This document shows positions 23,340 to 32,188 of a stretch of 64,000 nucleotides of DNA, piece by piece. Numbering within the stretch: the stretch's first letter is position 1; every line of letters begins with the position of its first letter. Below the pieces are notes generated by a model, which searched no databases, was not told the origin of the DNA, and saw only the letters and a list, made by a program, of their open reading frames with translations. The stretch is from NCBI RefSeq assembly GCF_019331675.1, contig NZ_JAHBBJ010000008.1, positions 1-64,000 on the forward strand, read 5' to 3'. Source of the stretch: Bifidobacterium miconisargentati. Lineage in GTDB: Bacteria > Actinomycetota > Actinomycetes > Actinomycetales > Bifidobacteriaceae. The position numbers and the translations under genes were made by a program.

Positions 23340-25219
23340 TCGCAACCCGCCTGCGCCAGATCTCGCTGCTCATCTTCGCGATGGCGGTGAGCGCTCTCGG
23401 CCTGGTCCAGATGTTCCAGCGCACCACCGGCGAGTTCCCGCAGCAGTACCTCATCATGCTGGCGGTCGTGGTGGCGCTCTTCCTGGTGCTATGGGGCCTG
23501 ACCATCCGATTCCAGCCGTACGCGAGCCAGTCGATCATCCCCTGCGTGCTGCTGCTGACCAGCACCGGCGTGACGATGATCGCCCGCATCGACCAGAGCA
23601 TGGGCAAGTCCGTGGGCACGCGCCAGCTGCTCTGGCTGTGCCTGGCGCTGGTGCTCGTGGCGCCGATCATCATCTTCCTCAGGGACTACCGCGTGCTGCG
23701 GCGGTTCTCGTACGTGTCCATGGTGGTGGGCCTGGTACTGCTGCTCTCCCCGATGCTGCCCGTGATCGGCGAGGAGGTCAACGGCGCGCGCATCTGGGTC
23801 AAGATCCCCGGTCTCGGCCAGTTCCAGCCCGGCGAGTTCGCCAAGCTGTTCCTGGCGTTCTTCTTCGCCGCCTACCTGTTCGATCACCGCGACCAGCTGG
23901 CCGTGGGCGGCAAGAAGGTGCTTGGCCTGCAGCTGCCGCGCATCAAGGACCTGGGCCCGATCATCATCGTGTGGTTCGCCTCGATGGGCGTGCTCATCAT
24001 GCAGCACGATCTGGGTACCTCGCTCATGTTCTTCGCCATGTTCGTGGCCATGCTGTACGTGGCCACCGGCCGCAAGAGCTGGATCATCATCGGCCTGATC
24101 GCCTTCGCGGCAGGTGCCGTGCTCGCCGCGGGCATGTTCAGCCATGTGGGCCAGCGCGTGGACGCCTGGCTGCACCCGTTCAGCGCCGAGGAATACAACA
24201 AGGAATACGGCGGCTCGTGGCAGCTGGTCACCGGCATCTTCGGCTTGGCCTCCGGCGGCCTGCTCGGCACCGGCCTGGGCCAGGGGCACCCGGCCCTGAC
24301 CACGTTCGCCAACTCGGACTTCATCTACGCGGCCCTCGGCGAGGAGCTCGGCCTGGTGGGCCTGCTGGCCATCCTGATGATGTACCTGATCATCGTGGCC
24401 TCCGGGTTCATCACGTCCATGAAGGTCAAGGACGGCTTCGGCAAGCTGCTGGCCTCCGGCCTGGTGTTCACCATGGCGTTCCAGGTGTTCACCGTGGTGG
24501 GCGGCATCACGCTCGTCATCCCGCTGACCGGCCTGACCCTGCCGTATATGGCGGCGGGCGGCTCGAGCCTCATCGCCAACTACATCCTGGCGGCGCTGCT
24601 CATCGTGATCTCCAACGCGGCCAACGCACCGGAACCGGAGCTGACCTCGGACACGTTCCAGTACGAGGCGCTGGCGGTACTGCGAGACAAGGAGCTCAAG
24701 GCCCGCGCACGCGCCACCGAGGAGATCGTCAAGCCGCGCAGCGCGTCCGCTTCGGCATCCGCGGACGCGACCGGGACCGAAGCCGTGGCGCAGCAGGTGG
24801 CCTATGCGGCGCAGGCCGGTCAGGCCGCCGCGGCTACGCGATCGGGGCAATCAGCGCAACCGACACAGCCGGCACCATCGGCATCATTCGCACAGCCGGC
24901 CGCCCCGGACACGGCAACGTCCACTCAGACCCCCGCGCCGACCGCATCGTTCGCCGATATCCCCGCTCCCCCGGCTCCGCACGCAGGCCATGCCTCGCAT
25001 GCCGCCCACGGAGCCCACGCCGCGCACGCCGCCGAGGACAACCCGTTCTCCGGCTTCCCCGGCTTCGGCAGCTCGGACGGCGCCGACGACCTCGATGACG
25101 ACGATCCGATCATCGACATCACCCGTCAGGACCCTTCGCGCTTCGACATCCCCGAGCCGTCCACCCGGACCGCTTCCCTACCGCCCATTCCACCCGTCAA
25201 CGGAGGTGACCGCGTATGA
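23336..25219 (+). CDS. ftsW: FtsW/RodA-family peptidoglycan glycosyltransferase
   Basis: This 627-residue protein has about ten transmembrane helices in residues 1-430 and SEDS-family hallmarks: NGARIWVKIPGLGQFQPGEFAKL, QHDLGTSLMFF, and PLTGLTLPYMAAGGSSL near the end of the core. SEDS proteins polymerise lipid II together with a class B PBP, here encoded next. The C-terminal roughly 190 residues are an unusual Ala/Pro/His-rich disordered tail. Whether it acts in elongation (RodA-like) or division (FtsW-like) cannot be decided from sequence alone; the actinobacterial order favours RodA-type. There are 4-base overlaps on both sides. Confidence 0.93.
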   Translation: MIATRLRQISLLIFAMAVSALGLVQMFQRTTGEFPQQYLIMLAVVVALFLVLWGLTIRFQPYASQSIIPCVLLLTSTGVTMIARIDQSMGKSVGTRQLLWLCLALVLVAPIIIFLRDYRVLRRFSYVSMVVGLVLLLSPMLPVIGEEVNGARIWVKIPGLGQFQPGEFAKLFLAFFFAAYLFDHRDQLAVGGKKVLGLQLPRIKDLGPIIIVWFASMGVLIMQHDLGTSLMFFAMFVAMLYVATGRKSWIIIGLIAFAAGAVLAAGMFSHVGQRVDAWLHPFSAEEYNKEYGGSWQLVTGIFGLASGGLLGTGLGQGHPALTTFANSDFIYAALGEELGLVGLLAILMMYLIIVASGFITSMKVKDGFGKLLASGLVFTMAFQVFTVVGGITLVIPLTGLTLPYMAAGGSSLIANYILAALLIVISNAANAPEPELTSDTFQYEALAVLRDKELKARARATEEIVKPRSASASASADATGTEAVAQQVAYAAQAGQAAAATRSGQSAQPTQPAPSASFAQPAAPDTATSTQTPAPTASFADIPAPPAPHAGHASHAAHGAHAAHAAEDNPFSGFPGFGSSDGADDLDDDDPIIDITRQDPSRFDIPEPSTRTASLPPIPPVNGGDRV

Positions 25220-26682
25220 ACAAGTATCTGCGCCAGCTCTTCACCGCCGTGGTGGCGCTGTTCGTGGTGCTCGGCCTGTCCTCCACGATCCTCATGGCCG
25301 TGCGTGCGAACGAGCTCAACAACGATTCGCGCAACGCCCGTTCGCTCTACCACCAGCTTGGTGCCGACCGCGGCGCCATCCTGGCCTCCGACGGCACGGT
25401 AATGGCCAAATCCGAGCCGATCAACGATGCCTTCAAGTACCAGCGCGTCTACTCCAACGGCCCGCTGTATGCGCCCGTGACCGGCTTCTTCTCCATCACC
25501 CAGACGGCCGACCGCGGCCTCGAGGCCTCCCGCAGCATGCTGCTCAACGGCGAGGCCGACGCACTGATGTGGCAGCGCACCAAGGCGCTGCTCACCGGCG
25601 GCTCCAACCAGGGCGCCTCCATCGAGACGTCCATCGACCCGAAGCTGCAGCAGGTGGCCTACGACCAGCTCGGCTCGCGCGACGGCGCTGCCGTGGCCAT
25701 CGAGGTCAAGTCCGGCCGCATCCTGGCTATGGTGAGCACCCCGAGCTACGACCCGAACCAACTGGCCACGCACGACACCAAGGCCGCCGCCAAGGCGTAT
25801 CAGGAACTGTCCGCAGGCCAGGATAGCCCGCTCATCAACCGCGTCACCTCGCAGCTCTACCCGCCCGGATCCACGTTCAAGACCATCGTGGCCGCCACCG
25901 CGCTGGAGACCGGCGACTACGAGCCGGACACGCAGATTCCGGCCGGCTCCTCCTACACGCTGCCCGGCACGGTGACCCAGCTGCCGAACGCCGAATCGCA
26001 GGCGGACGGCACCAACGGTCAGATCACCCTGCAGAACGCCATCGCATGGTCGTCGAACACCGCATTCGCCCAGTTGGGCGTCAAGCTCGGCTCCGAGAAG
26101 GTCTCCGACATGGCCACCAAGCTCGGCTTCGGCAGCACCATCACCATCGACGGCTCGGATGCGACCGGCACCCCCATGACGGCCACCGCGTCCACCTTCC
26201 CCACCGATCCGACCGACGACAAGCTCGCGCTGGCCTCCATCGGCCAGGGCGACACCACGGCCACGCCGCTGCAGATGGCGATGGTGGCCCAGGCCATCGC
26301 CAACGACGGCAAGCTTATGCGCCCCACCCTCGTGGACCGCGTGCGCGCCTCCGACCTGACCGTGCTCTCGCAGACCAAGGCGCAGGTCATGGCGAACGTC
26401 TTCAGCAAGGATTCGGCAGACAAGCTCACCCAGATGATGGAGCAGGTGGTCACCCAGGCCAACCCGCAACTGGCCATCGACGGCATCCAGGTGGCCGCCA
26501 AGACCGGCACCGCGCAGATCGGCGTGGGCAACACCAGCATCGACGGCTGGGTGATCGGCTTCGCCCCGGCGGACGATCCGCAGATCGCCGTGGCCGTGCT
26601 GGTGCACAACACTGACGTATACGGTTCGCTCGCCGCTGGCCCGATCATGCGTGCGATGATTCAGGAGGCTCTGCAGCAATGA
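25216..26682 (+). CDS. pbpA: Class B penicillin-binding protein PbpA
   Basis: This 488-residue transpeptidase has an N-terminal membrane anchor (LFTAVVALFVVLGLSSTILM), a dimerisation region, and then the transpeptidase motifs STFK (SxxK, about residue 219), SSN (SxN, about 280) and KTGTAQ (KTG, about 429). It cross-links peptidoglycan at the outer face of the membrane and pairs with the SEDS protein upstream. A GGAGGTG site lies before its ATG. It overlaps both neighbours by 4 bases. Confidence 0.96.
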   Translation: MNKYLRQLFTAVVALFVVLGLSSTILMAVRANELNNDSRNARSLYHQLGADRGAILASDGTVMAKSEPINDAFKYQRVYSNGPLYAPVTGFFSITQTADRGLEASRSMLLNGEADALMWQRTKALLTGGSNQGASIETSIDPKLQQVAYDQLGSRDGAAVAIEVKSGRILAMVSTPSYDPNQLATHDTKAAAKAYQELSAGQDSPLINRVTSQLYPPGSTFKTIVAATALETGDYEPDTQIPAGSSYTLPGTVTQLPNAESQADGTNGQITLQNAIAWSSNTAFAQLGVKLGSEKVSDMATKLGFGSTITIDGSDATGTPMTATASTFPTDPTDDKLALASIGQGDTTATPLQMAMVAQAIANDGKLMRPTLVDRVRASDLTVLSQTKAQVMANVFSKDSADKLTQMMEQVVTQANPQLAIDGIQVAAKTGTAQIGVGNTSIDGWVIGFAPADDPQIAVAVLVHNTDVYGSLAAGPIMRAMIQEALQQ

Positions 26683-27632
26683 GACTGATCGAAGGTCAGC
26701 TGATTCACCGACGTTATCGCTTGGATTCCCGCCTCGCGCAGGGCGGCATGGGTGAGGTCTGGAAGGGCTACGACATCCAGCTCGGCCGCGAGGTGGCCAT
26801 CAAGGCCCTGCGTTCGGACGTGACCAACGCCGAGGCCAAGCTGCGCCGACTGCGCGCCGAGGCCCACAATTCCGCGAACCTCGCGCACCCGAACATCGCC
26901 GCGCTGTTCGAATACTACGAGCACGACGGCATCGGCTTCCTCATCATGGAGTACGTGCCGAGCAAGTCGCTGGCGGACCTGTTCCACGAGAAGGGCGCGA
27001 TGGACGCCACCGAGCTGCTGCCGATCCTCATCCAGACCGCGCGCGGCCTGTTCGTGGCGCACAGCCACGGCGTGATCCACCGCGACGTCAAGCCGGCCAA
27101 CATCATGGTCTCCGACTCCGGCCAGGTCAAGATCACGGACTTCGGCGTGAGCTACTCCACCGGCCAGGGCCAGATCACCCAGGACGGCATGGTGGTGGGC
27201 ACCGCCCAGTACATCTCCCCCGAGCAGGCGCAGGGCCAGCAGGCCACGCCCCAGTCGGACATCTACTCGCTGGGCGTGGTGGCCTACGAGGGTCTGGCCG
27301 GCCATCGCCCGTTCACCGGCACCACGCCGGTGGACATCGCGGCCGCGCACGTGAACGACCCGGTGCCGCCGCTGCCCGATTCGGTGGACGTGCAGTTGCG
27401 CGAGTTCGTCATGTCCATGCTGGCCAAGGACCCGCTGGACCGCCCGAAGGACGCGCTTGTGGTCTCCCGCACGCTGGCCCGCATCGAACGCCGCCTGCTT
27501 GACCAGCAGACCGAAATGACCGACCGGACCGCCACGATCGCGTCCGGCGGACGCCTGCCGCGCAGGGTCACGAGCACGCCGCGCATCGTATTGGAGACCC
27601 CGGTCTCAAGGATTGGAAGGAAGAAGCAATGA
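26679..27632 (+). CDS. pknA: Ser/Thr protein kinase PknA (soluble form)
   Basis: This 317-residue kinase has a complete catalytic domain: a glycine-rich LAQGGMGEVWKG, invariant Lys in VAIKAL, HRDVKPANI (catalytic loop, about residues 134-142), DFG, and an activation segment with GTAQYISPEQAQG. Unlike the mycobacterial PknA there is no obvious transmembrane helix; the protein ends about 45 residues after the kinase domain with a basic tail (SRIGRKKQ). It probably phosphorylates FHA proteins and division proteins. It overlaps pbpA and pknB by 4 bases each. Confidence 0.94.
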   Translation: MRLIEGQLIHRRYRLDSRLAQGGMGEVWKGYDIQLGREVAIKALRSDVTNAEAKLRRLRAEAHNSANLAHPNIAALFEYYEHDGIGFLIMEYVPSKSLADLFHEKGAMDATELLPILIQTARGLFVAHSHGVIHRDVKPANIMVSDSGQVKITDFGVSYSTGQGQITQDGMVVGTAQYISPEQAQGQQATPQSDIYSLGVVAYEGLAGHRPFTGTTPVDIAAAHVNDPVPPLPDSVDVQLREFVMSMLAKDPLDRPKDALVVSRTLARIERRLLDQQTEMTDRTATIASGGRLPRRVTSTPRIVLETPVSRIGRKKQ

Positions 27633-29707
27633 GCAGCATGCCTACTGCGTTGGCCGGCGGCCGATACCAGCTTGGCCAGCTCATCGGCCGCGGCGGCATG
27701 GCCGAGGTCCACGTGGCCCTCGACACCCGTCTGGGCCGCACCGTGGCCATCAAGATCATGCGCGCCGACCTGGCCAACGACGACATCTTCCTGGCCCGCT
27801 TCCGCCGTGAAGCGCACGCCGTGGCGCAGATGAACAACCCGAACATCGTCAACATCTACGATTCCGGCGAGGAGACCGTCTCCAGCGAGAACGGCCAGAC
27901 CGAACTGCTGCCGTACCTGGTCATGGAGTACGTCAAGGGCCAGACCCTGCGCGACATCCTCAAGGTGAACGGCTCCCTGAGCCAGCGCGACGCCGAACAG
28001 GTGATGCTCGGCGTGCTCAGCGCCCTCGACTACTCGCACCGCATGGGTGTGATCCACCGCGACATCAAGCCCGGCAACATCATGATCTCCGAGCAGGGCG
28101 TGGTCAAGGTCATGGACTTCGGCATCGCGCGCGCACTGGACGATTCCGCGGCCACGATGACCCAGTCGCAGGGCGTGGTGGGCACCGCGCAGTACCTCTC
28201 CCCGGAGCAGGCCCGCGGCGAGACCGTGGACATGCGCTCTGACCTGTATTCGGCCGGCTGCGTGCTCTACGAGATGCTCACCGGGCGTCCGCCGTTCACC
28301 GGTGATTCGGCCGTGGCCATCGCCTACCAGCACGTGTCCGAGGTGGCCACGCCGCCTTCCGCCGTGGTGCCCGGCCTGCCGAAGATGTGGGATTCCATCT
28401 GCGCCAAGGCCATGGCCAAGGACCGTCAGAACCGCTATGCCACGGCCGCGGAATTCCGCAACGACATCCTGACCTTCATGAACGGCGGCGTGCCCGTGGC
28501 GGCCGCGTTCAACCCGCTCACGGACATGACCAACGTGCAGGCCCGCAAGAACGCGGAGACCGCCAGCCCCACCGTGCAGATGGACCGCCAGCCCACCACC
28601 GCGTACAACCCGGCCACCGGCCAGTTCGAGCAGATCGTCCCGGCCAGCGGCAGTTTCGCCTCGGTGCAGTCGCGCGCCAAGCAGCGTGCGGCGGCGGCCA
28701 AGGCCAAGAAGCGCCGGACCATCATCATCAGCACGATCATCGGCATCGTGGCGGTAATCGCCATCGTTTGCGGCGTGGTGTACGCCCTGCGTGACACCGG
28801 TTCCGCCACGGCCGACACGGTCACCGTGCCGGAATGCACGGCCAACACCTCCAAGGACGGCATCAACGCCAAGCTCAAGGCGCTGGGCCTGACCATGGTG
28901 GAGAAACACGACACCGACTCGACCGAACCGGCCGGCACATGCACCAAGATGAGCCCGGAGGCGGGTTCCAAGGTGTCCAAGGGCTCCGAGGTGGAGGTCT
29001 GGTTCTCCGACGGCCCGCAGTCCACGTCCGTGCCCGACGTCAAGGATCTGAGCCAGAGCGAGGCCCGCACCAAGCTGGAGAAGGCCGGATTCAAGGTGAA
29101 CAGCTCGGTCAAGAGCGAGCCCAGCGATTCCATCGAGAAGGACAAGGTGACCCGCACCGATCCGGCCGCCGGTTCCTCGCAGCCCAAGGGCACGACCATC
29201 ACGATCTACGTGTCCACCGGCATGACGGTGGTGCCGAGCAACCTCGTGGGCCAGACCAAGGAAGCCGTGGTGGCCGAGTACGGCGACGACTTCACCCTCA
29301 ACTTCCAGGAGGAGGAGTCGGATACGGTGCCGGCCGGCTCGATCACGCGCGTGAGCCCCGGCTCGGGCGTGGCCATCGAGCAGCACGGCACGATCACGCT
29401 GTGGGTGTCCACCGGCAAGCAGCAGGTCACGGTGCCTTCCATCGCCGCGGGCACGTCCTATACGACCGCCAAGCTCATGCTGCAGGCCGAGGGCCTGAAC
29501 GTCTCGGTCAGCGGCCCCACCGACTCCACGGCCATCGTGGTGAGCATCAATCCGGGTGCCGGCACGCAGGTGGACAAGGGCTCCACGGTGACGCTCACCA
29601 CCACCAGCAGCGGTAGCGGCGGCAACGGCAACAACGGAGGCAGCACCGACAACGGCGGCGGCTCCACCGACGGCGGCGAGACCAAGCCCACCACGCCCAC
29701 GGAGTAA
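27629..29707 (+). CDS. pknB: PASTA-domain Ser/Thr protein kinase PknB
   Basis: This 692-residue receptor kinase has a cytoplasmic kinase domain (GRGGMAEVHVAL, VAIKIM, HRDIKPGNIM at about 144, DFG, GTAQYLSPEQARG), a juxtamembrane stretch ending KAKKRR, one transmembrane helix (about 364-388), and four extracellular PASTA repeats (starting near TVTVPECTA, TSVPDVKDL, TVVPSNLVG, and VTVPSIAAG). It ends in a Gly/Asn/Ser/Thr-rich tail. PASTA domains bind muropeptides or lipid II and link wall status to kinase activity. It is the last gene of the overlapping chain. Confidence 0.97.
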   Translation: MSSMPTALAGGRYQLGQLIGRGGMAEVHVALDTRLGRTVAIKIMRADLANDDIFLARFRREAHAVAQMNNPNIVNIYDSGEETVSSENGQTELLPYLVMEYVKGQTLRDILKVNGSLSQRDAEQVMLGVLSALDYSHRMGVIHRDIKPGNIMISEQGVVKVMDFGIARALDDSAATMTQSQGVVGTAQYLSPEQARGETVDMRSDLYSAGCVLYEMLTGRPPFTGDSAVAIAYQHVSEVATPPSAVVPGLPKMWDSICAKAMAKDRQNRYATAAEFRNDILTFMNGGVPVAAAFNPLTDMTNVQARKNAETASPTVQMDRQPTTAYNPATGQFEQIVPASGSFASVQSRAKQRAAAAKAKKRRTIIISTIIGIVAVIAIVCGVVYALRDTGSATADTVTVPECTANTSKDGINAKLKALGLTMVEKHDTDSTEPAGTCTKMSPEAGSKVSKGSEVEVWFSDGPQSTSVPDVKDLSQSEARTKLEKAGFKVNSSVKSEPSDSIEKDKVTRTDPAAGSSQPKGTTITIYVSTGMTVVPSNLVGQTKEAVVAEYGDDFTLNFQEEESDTVPAGSITRVSPGSGVAIEQHGTITLWVSTGKQQVTVPSIAAGTSYTTAKLMLQAEGLNVSVSGPTDSTAIVVSINPGAGTQVDKGSTVTLTTTSSGSGGNGNNGGSTDNGGGSTDGGETKPTTPTE

Positions 29708-29726
29708 CCATCGATAGAAACAAACT

Positions 29727-29820
29727 GGCTCCCCTCTCTGAGGGGAGCTGTCGAACGGAGTGAGACTGAGGGGAGTCCATCGGGACATTCCCCAGCCAGC
29801 TCCGCTGACAGCTCCCCTCA
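29727..29820. repeat. Palindromic repeats downstream of pknB
   Basis: GGCTCCCCTCTCTGAGGGGA and a following CGAACGGAGTGAGACTGAGG form one unit; a second unit (CAGCTCCGCTGACAGCTCCC) precedes the 100-bp repeat. The first hairpin sits 20 bases after the pknB stop and could end the operon transcript. Confidence 0.7.
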
Positions 29821-29823
29821 ACA

Positions 29824-29925
29824 GGGACATTGCCGTGAAGCAAACAGCAGAGCTGTTTGTAGGCAATGTGCGAGACGACAGTCGAGCCGGCAAAACGCGA
29901 ACGAAGTTCGTCCTTAATTGCAGGA
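29824..29925. repeat. Mosaic repeat of about 100 bp (second repeat family), copy 1
   Basis: It runs from GGGACATTGCCGTGAAGC to CGTCCTTAATTGCAGG. It contains two palindromes, AAACAGcagagCTGTTT and GCGAACGAAGTTCGTC. The same element is at 33613-33711 and 63651-63756, and a partial copy is at 35549-35605. Confidence 0.8.
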
Positions 29926-29950
29926 CGAGCCCAACTATCTATATAAGCCC

Positions 29951-30595
29951 TTACTTCGTCACCTTCGGCTGCAGACCGGCGGACTTGGCCACGGCGTTCT
30001 CCTGGCCGCAGACCTTGAGCCAGTTGGCGAGCAGACGGTAGCCGTCCTGCGTCATCACCGATTCGGGGTGGAACTGCACCGCGTACATATGCTTGCCCTT
30101 GACCTTCAGGCCCTGGATGATGTGGTCGCCCTCGGTCCATGCGGTCACCACGAGCGTGTCCGGCACGGAATCGGGTTCCACGGCCAGCGAATGGTAGCGG
30201 GTGGCGGTCATCGGGTTGGCCACGCCTTCGAAGATCTCATCGTCGATATGTTCCACCTGGCTGGTCTTGCCGTGCATGATGGTGGGCGCGTGGTCCACCG
30301 TGCAGCCGTAGACCTCGGCGAGCGCCTGCAGGCCAAGGCATACGCCGAACATGGGCGTATCGGTCTCGGCGGCCAGACGGATCATGCCCTCGCTGGCACC
30401 GGATTCGGCCGGGGCGCCGGGACCGGGGGAGATCAGCACGCCGTCGTAGCCGTCCAGCACGCCGGGCGCGGCCGGGTCGATGGCGTCGTTGCGCACCACG
30501 TCAACGGTGGCGCCGAGGGTTTTCAGGTAGCCGACGATCGTGTAGACGAACGAATCGTAGTTATCCACCACCAGAATGTGCGCGGAATCAGTCAT
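29951..30595 (-). CDS. trpG: Glutamine amidotransferase, anthranilate/aminodeoxychorismate synthase component II
   Basis: This 214-residue class I glutamine amidotransferase has NYDSFVYTIVGYL, the oxyanion loop LISPGPGAP, the nucleophile Cys in GVCLGLQAL (about residue 87), and His/Glu in FHPESV (about 178). It supplies ammonia to a chorismate-using partner (TrpE or PabB) that is not in this window. A solitary trpG/pabA next to pknB is the standard actinobacterial near-origin arrangement. I chose the ATG at 30595 because AAGGAGAG precedes it. Confidence 0.93.
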   Translation of the reverse strand: MTDSAHILVVDNYDSFVYTIVGYLKTLGATVDVVRNDAIDPAAPGVLDGYDGVLISPGPGAPAESGASEGMIRLAAETDTPMFGVCLGLQALAEVYGCTVDHAPTIMHGKTSQVEHIDDEIFEGVANPMTATRYHSLAVEPDSVPDTLVVTAWTEGDHIIQGLKVKGKHMYAVQFHPESVMTQDGYRLLANWLKVCGQENAVAKSAGLQPKVTK

Positions 30596-30689
30596 GCTTG
30601 CTCTCCTTGGAAGACGTGTTCTGCAAGCCATACTACTCAGTACGGGTGCGGCGATGCGGGTTGATTCCAGTAAGGAGGAATTGGCGTGA

Positions 30690-30921
30690 GGAATCGGCGT
30701 GCGGCCGATGCTGTGTTTCCCGCAGACTTCCGCCTGCCTCTTCTCTCCCCCAGTCAGCTTCGCTGACAGCCCCCTCGTCAGAGGGGGCCAAGGAACTATA
30801 CGATATAGACTTGCCTCCCTCTGGCGAGGGAGGTGGCTCGGCGTAAGCCGAGACGGAGGGAGAGCAGCAACGCAGACGAAAGTCTGCGGAAAAACCCAGC
30901 ATCGGCCGCAGGCCGATTCCC
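30690..30921. repeat. Composite element with imperfect inverted ends
   Basis: The ends GGAATCGGC...GCGGCCGATGCTG...CCCGCAGACTTCCG (30690-30731) and their diverged complement (30875-30921) enclose two inverted palindromic units (CAGTCAGCTTCGCTGACAGC and CCTCCCTCTGGCGAGGGAGG). The right end stops 1-2 bases from the sortase stop codon. Confidence 0.7.
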
Positions 30922-30922
30922 A

Positions 30923-32188
30923 CTACTGCGGAACGGCCACGTAATTGGACATCTGCTGGAGGAAGGGGATGTGCGCGGCGGCCCAGGGGAATCCCCACTG
31001 GAACAGCGCGCAGGAGGCCGCGAACAGGAGCAGCGCGGCCAGCAGCAGTCGGATCGGCAGCACGCCGGGCTGTAATCGCACCAAAGCGCCATACAGGCTC
31101 GCGTCCGGACGGCGACGCTCCCCCAGACGAATCGCACGCATCACCGGCCATCGCCAAGCCACGGCGGCGGCGATGAACAGAATCACCCACGCCACCAGGG
31201 CCCATGCCATCACACGGTCCAGCGAGCCGATGCGCGAGGCCACGGACGGCGTCTCGGTCACCGCAAACTTCACCGCCCCGGACGAATCGGTGGTGGCCAG
31301 CTCGGCCGGCACCCCGTCGGACACCTTGGCCCAGTAGGCCAGTTCGCCGTAGCTGATCCAGCGATGCGTGGGTGTGGAGTATTTCGGCTCGCAGGTGGTC
31401 ATCGTGATCATGCGTTTGGTGGGTTCGGCACCCGGGTTCTCGGGGTTGGCCGAGATCACATACGTGTCGGTGGGCAGCACGATCTCGTAGCGCGTGTAGT
31501 GGTAGACGTACCAGTAGTGCTCGGTGCGGATGATGATGGGGTCGCCGGTCTGGAGCTTGTCCACGTCGCCGAGCGGCTGTCCGTAGCCGTTGCGGTGGCC
31601 GGCGAACGCGAAGTTGCCCACCTGACCGGGCAGTTGGCTGGTCTGGTACCGGCCGAGACCGTGGCGGTTGAGCTGTTCGAGCGTGGTACCCTCCACCAAG
31701 TTGCGGTGCCAGCCCGAGCCGAAGCGGGGGATGTACACCTGGGCGATGAGGTCGCCGTACTGCGGGTTCTCGGGTTCGGCGGGCGGGTCGCCCTCCTGCG
31801 CCTTGGCGATGGTCGTGGTGCCGCTGTCGTTGCTTCCTGCCGCCGGATCGGACCAGGAGACGGATTGCAGGGTCTCGTTCTGCGTCTGCTCGGATTCCAC
31901 GCCGGTCCACCACATCTGCCATACGATGTACAGCGCGCAGATCGCGGCCACGGTGATGAGCAGTTCCGCAACGACGCCGAGCGCCTGCCACAGCGGGCCT
32001 CGGCGGGTGCCGGGCATGCCTACGTTGCGCGAGCCACCGGGAATCTGGCCGGAACCGCCGGGAATCATCGCAACGACGCCGTCGCCCTGCGCACCCGCCG
32101 CTCCCCTACGCGCCCCACGCGCCTCGGCCCGGCTACCGAATCGGCCGCGCGAGCCGCCGGCCCCGCCGGTGTGCCTGCCGCGGCTCAC
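30923..32188 (-). CDS. Class E sortase
   Basis: This 421-residue sortase has an N-terminal transmembrane helix (about residues 65-90, LGVVAELLITVAAICALYIV) and the catalytic domain: QVYIPRFG, His in FAFAGHRNGYG (about 198), Cys in MTTCEPKYS (about 266) and Arg in THRWISYG. There are two further membrane segments at the C-terminus. Sortases anchor or cross-link surface proteins. No obvious substrate lies beside it. I chose GTG 32188 as the start because it overlaps the upstream stop (GTGA) and GAGGAGG lies 7 bases before it. The basic first 45 residues are low-complexity. Confidence 0.9.
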   Translation of the reverse strand: MSRGRHTGGAGGSRGRFGSRAEARGARRGAAGAQGDGVVAMIPGGSGQIPGGSRNVGMPGTRRGPLWQALGVVAELLITVAAICALYIVWQMWWTGVESEQTQNETLQSVSWSDPAAGSNDSGTTTIAKAQEGDPPAEPENPQYGDLIAQVYIPRFGSGWHRNLVEGTTLEQLNRHGLGRYQTSQLPGQVGNFAFAGHRNGYGQPLGDVDKLQTGDPIIIRTEHYWYVYHYTRYEIVLPTDTYVISANPENPGAEPTKRMITMTTCEPKYSTPTHRWISYGELAYWAKVSDGVPAELATTDSSGAVKFAVTETPSVASRIGSLDRVMAWALVAWVILFIAAAVAWRWPVMRAIRLGERRRPDASLYGALVRLQPGVLPIRLLLAALLLFAASCALFQWGFPWAAAHIPFLQQMSNYVAVPQ

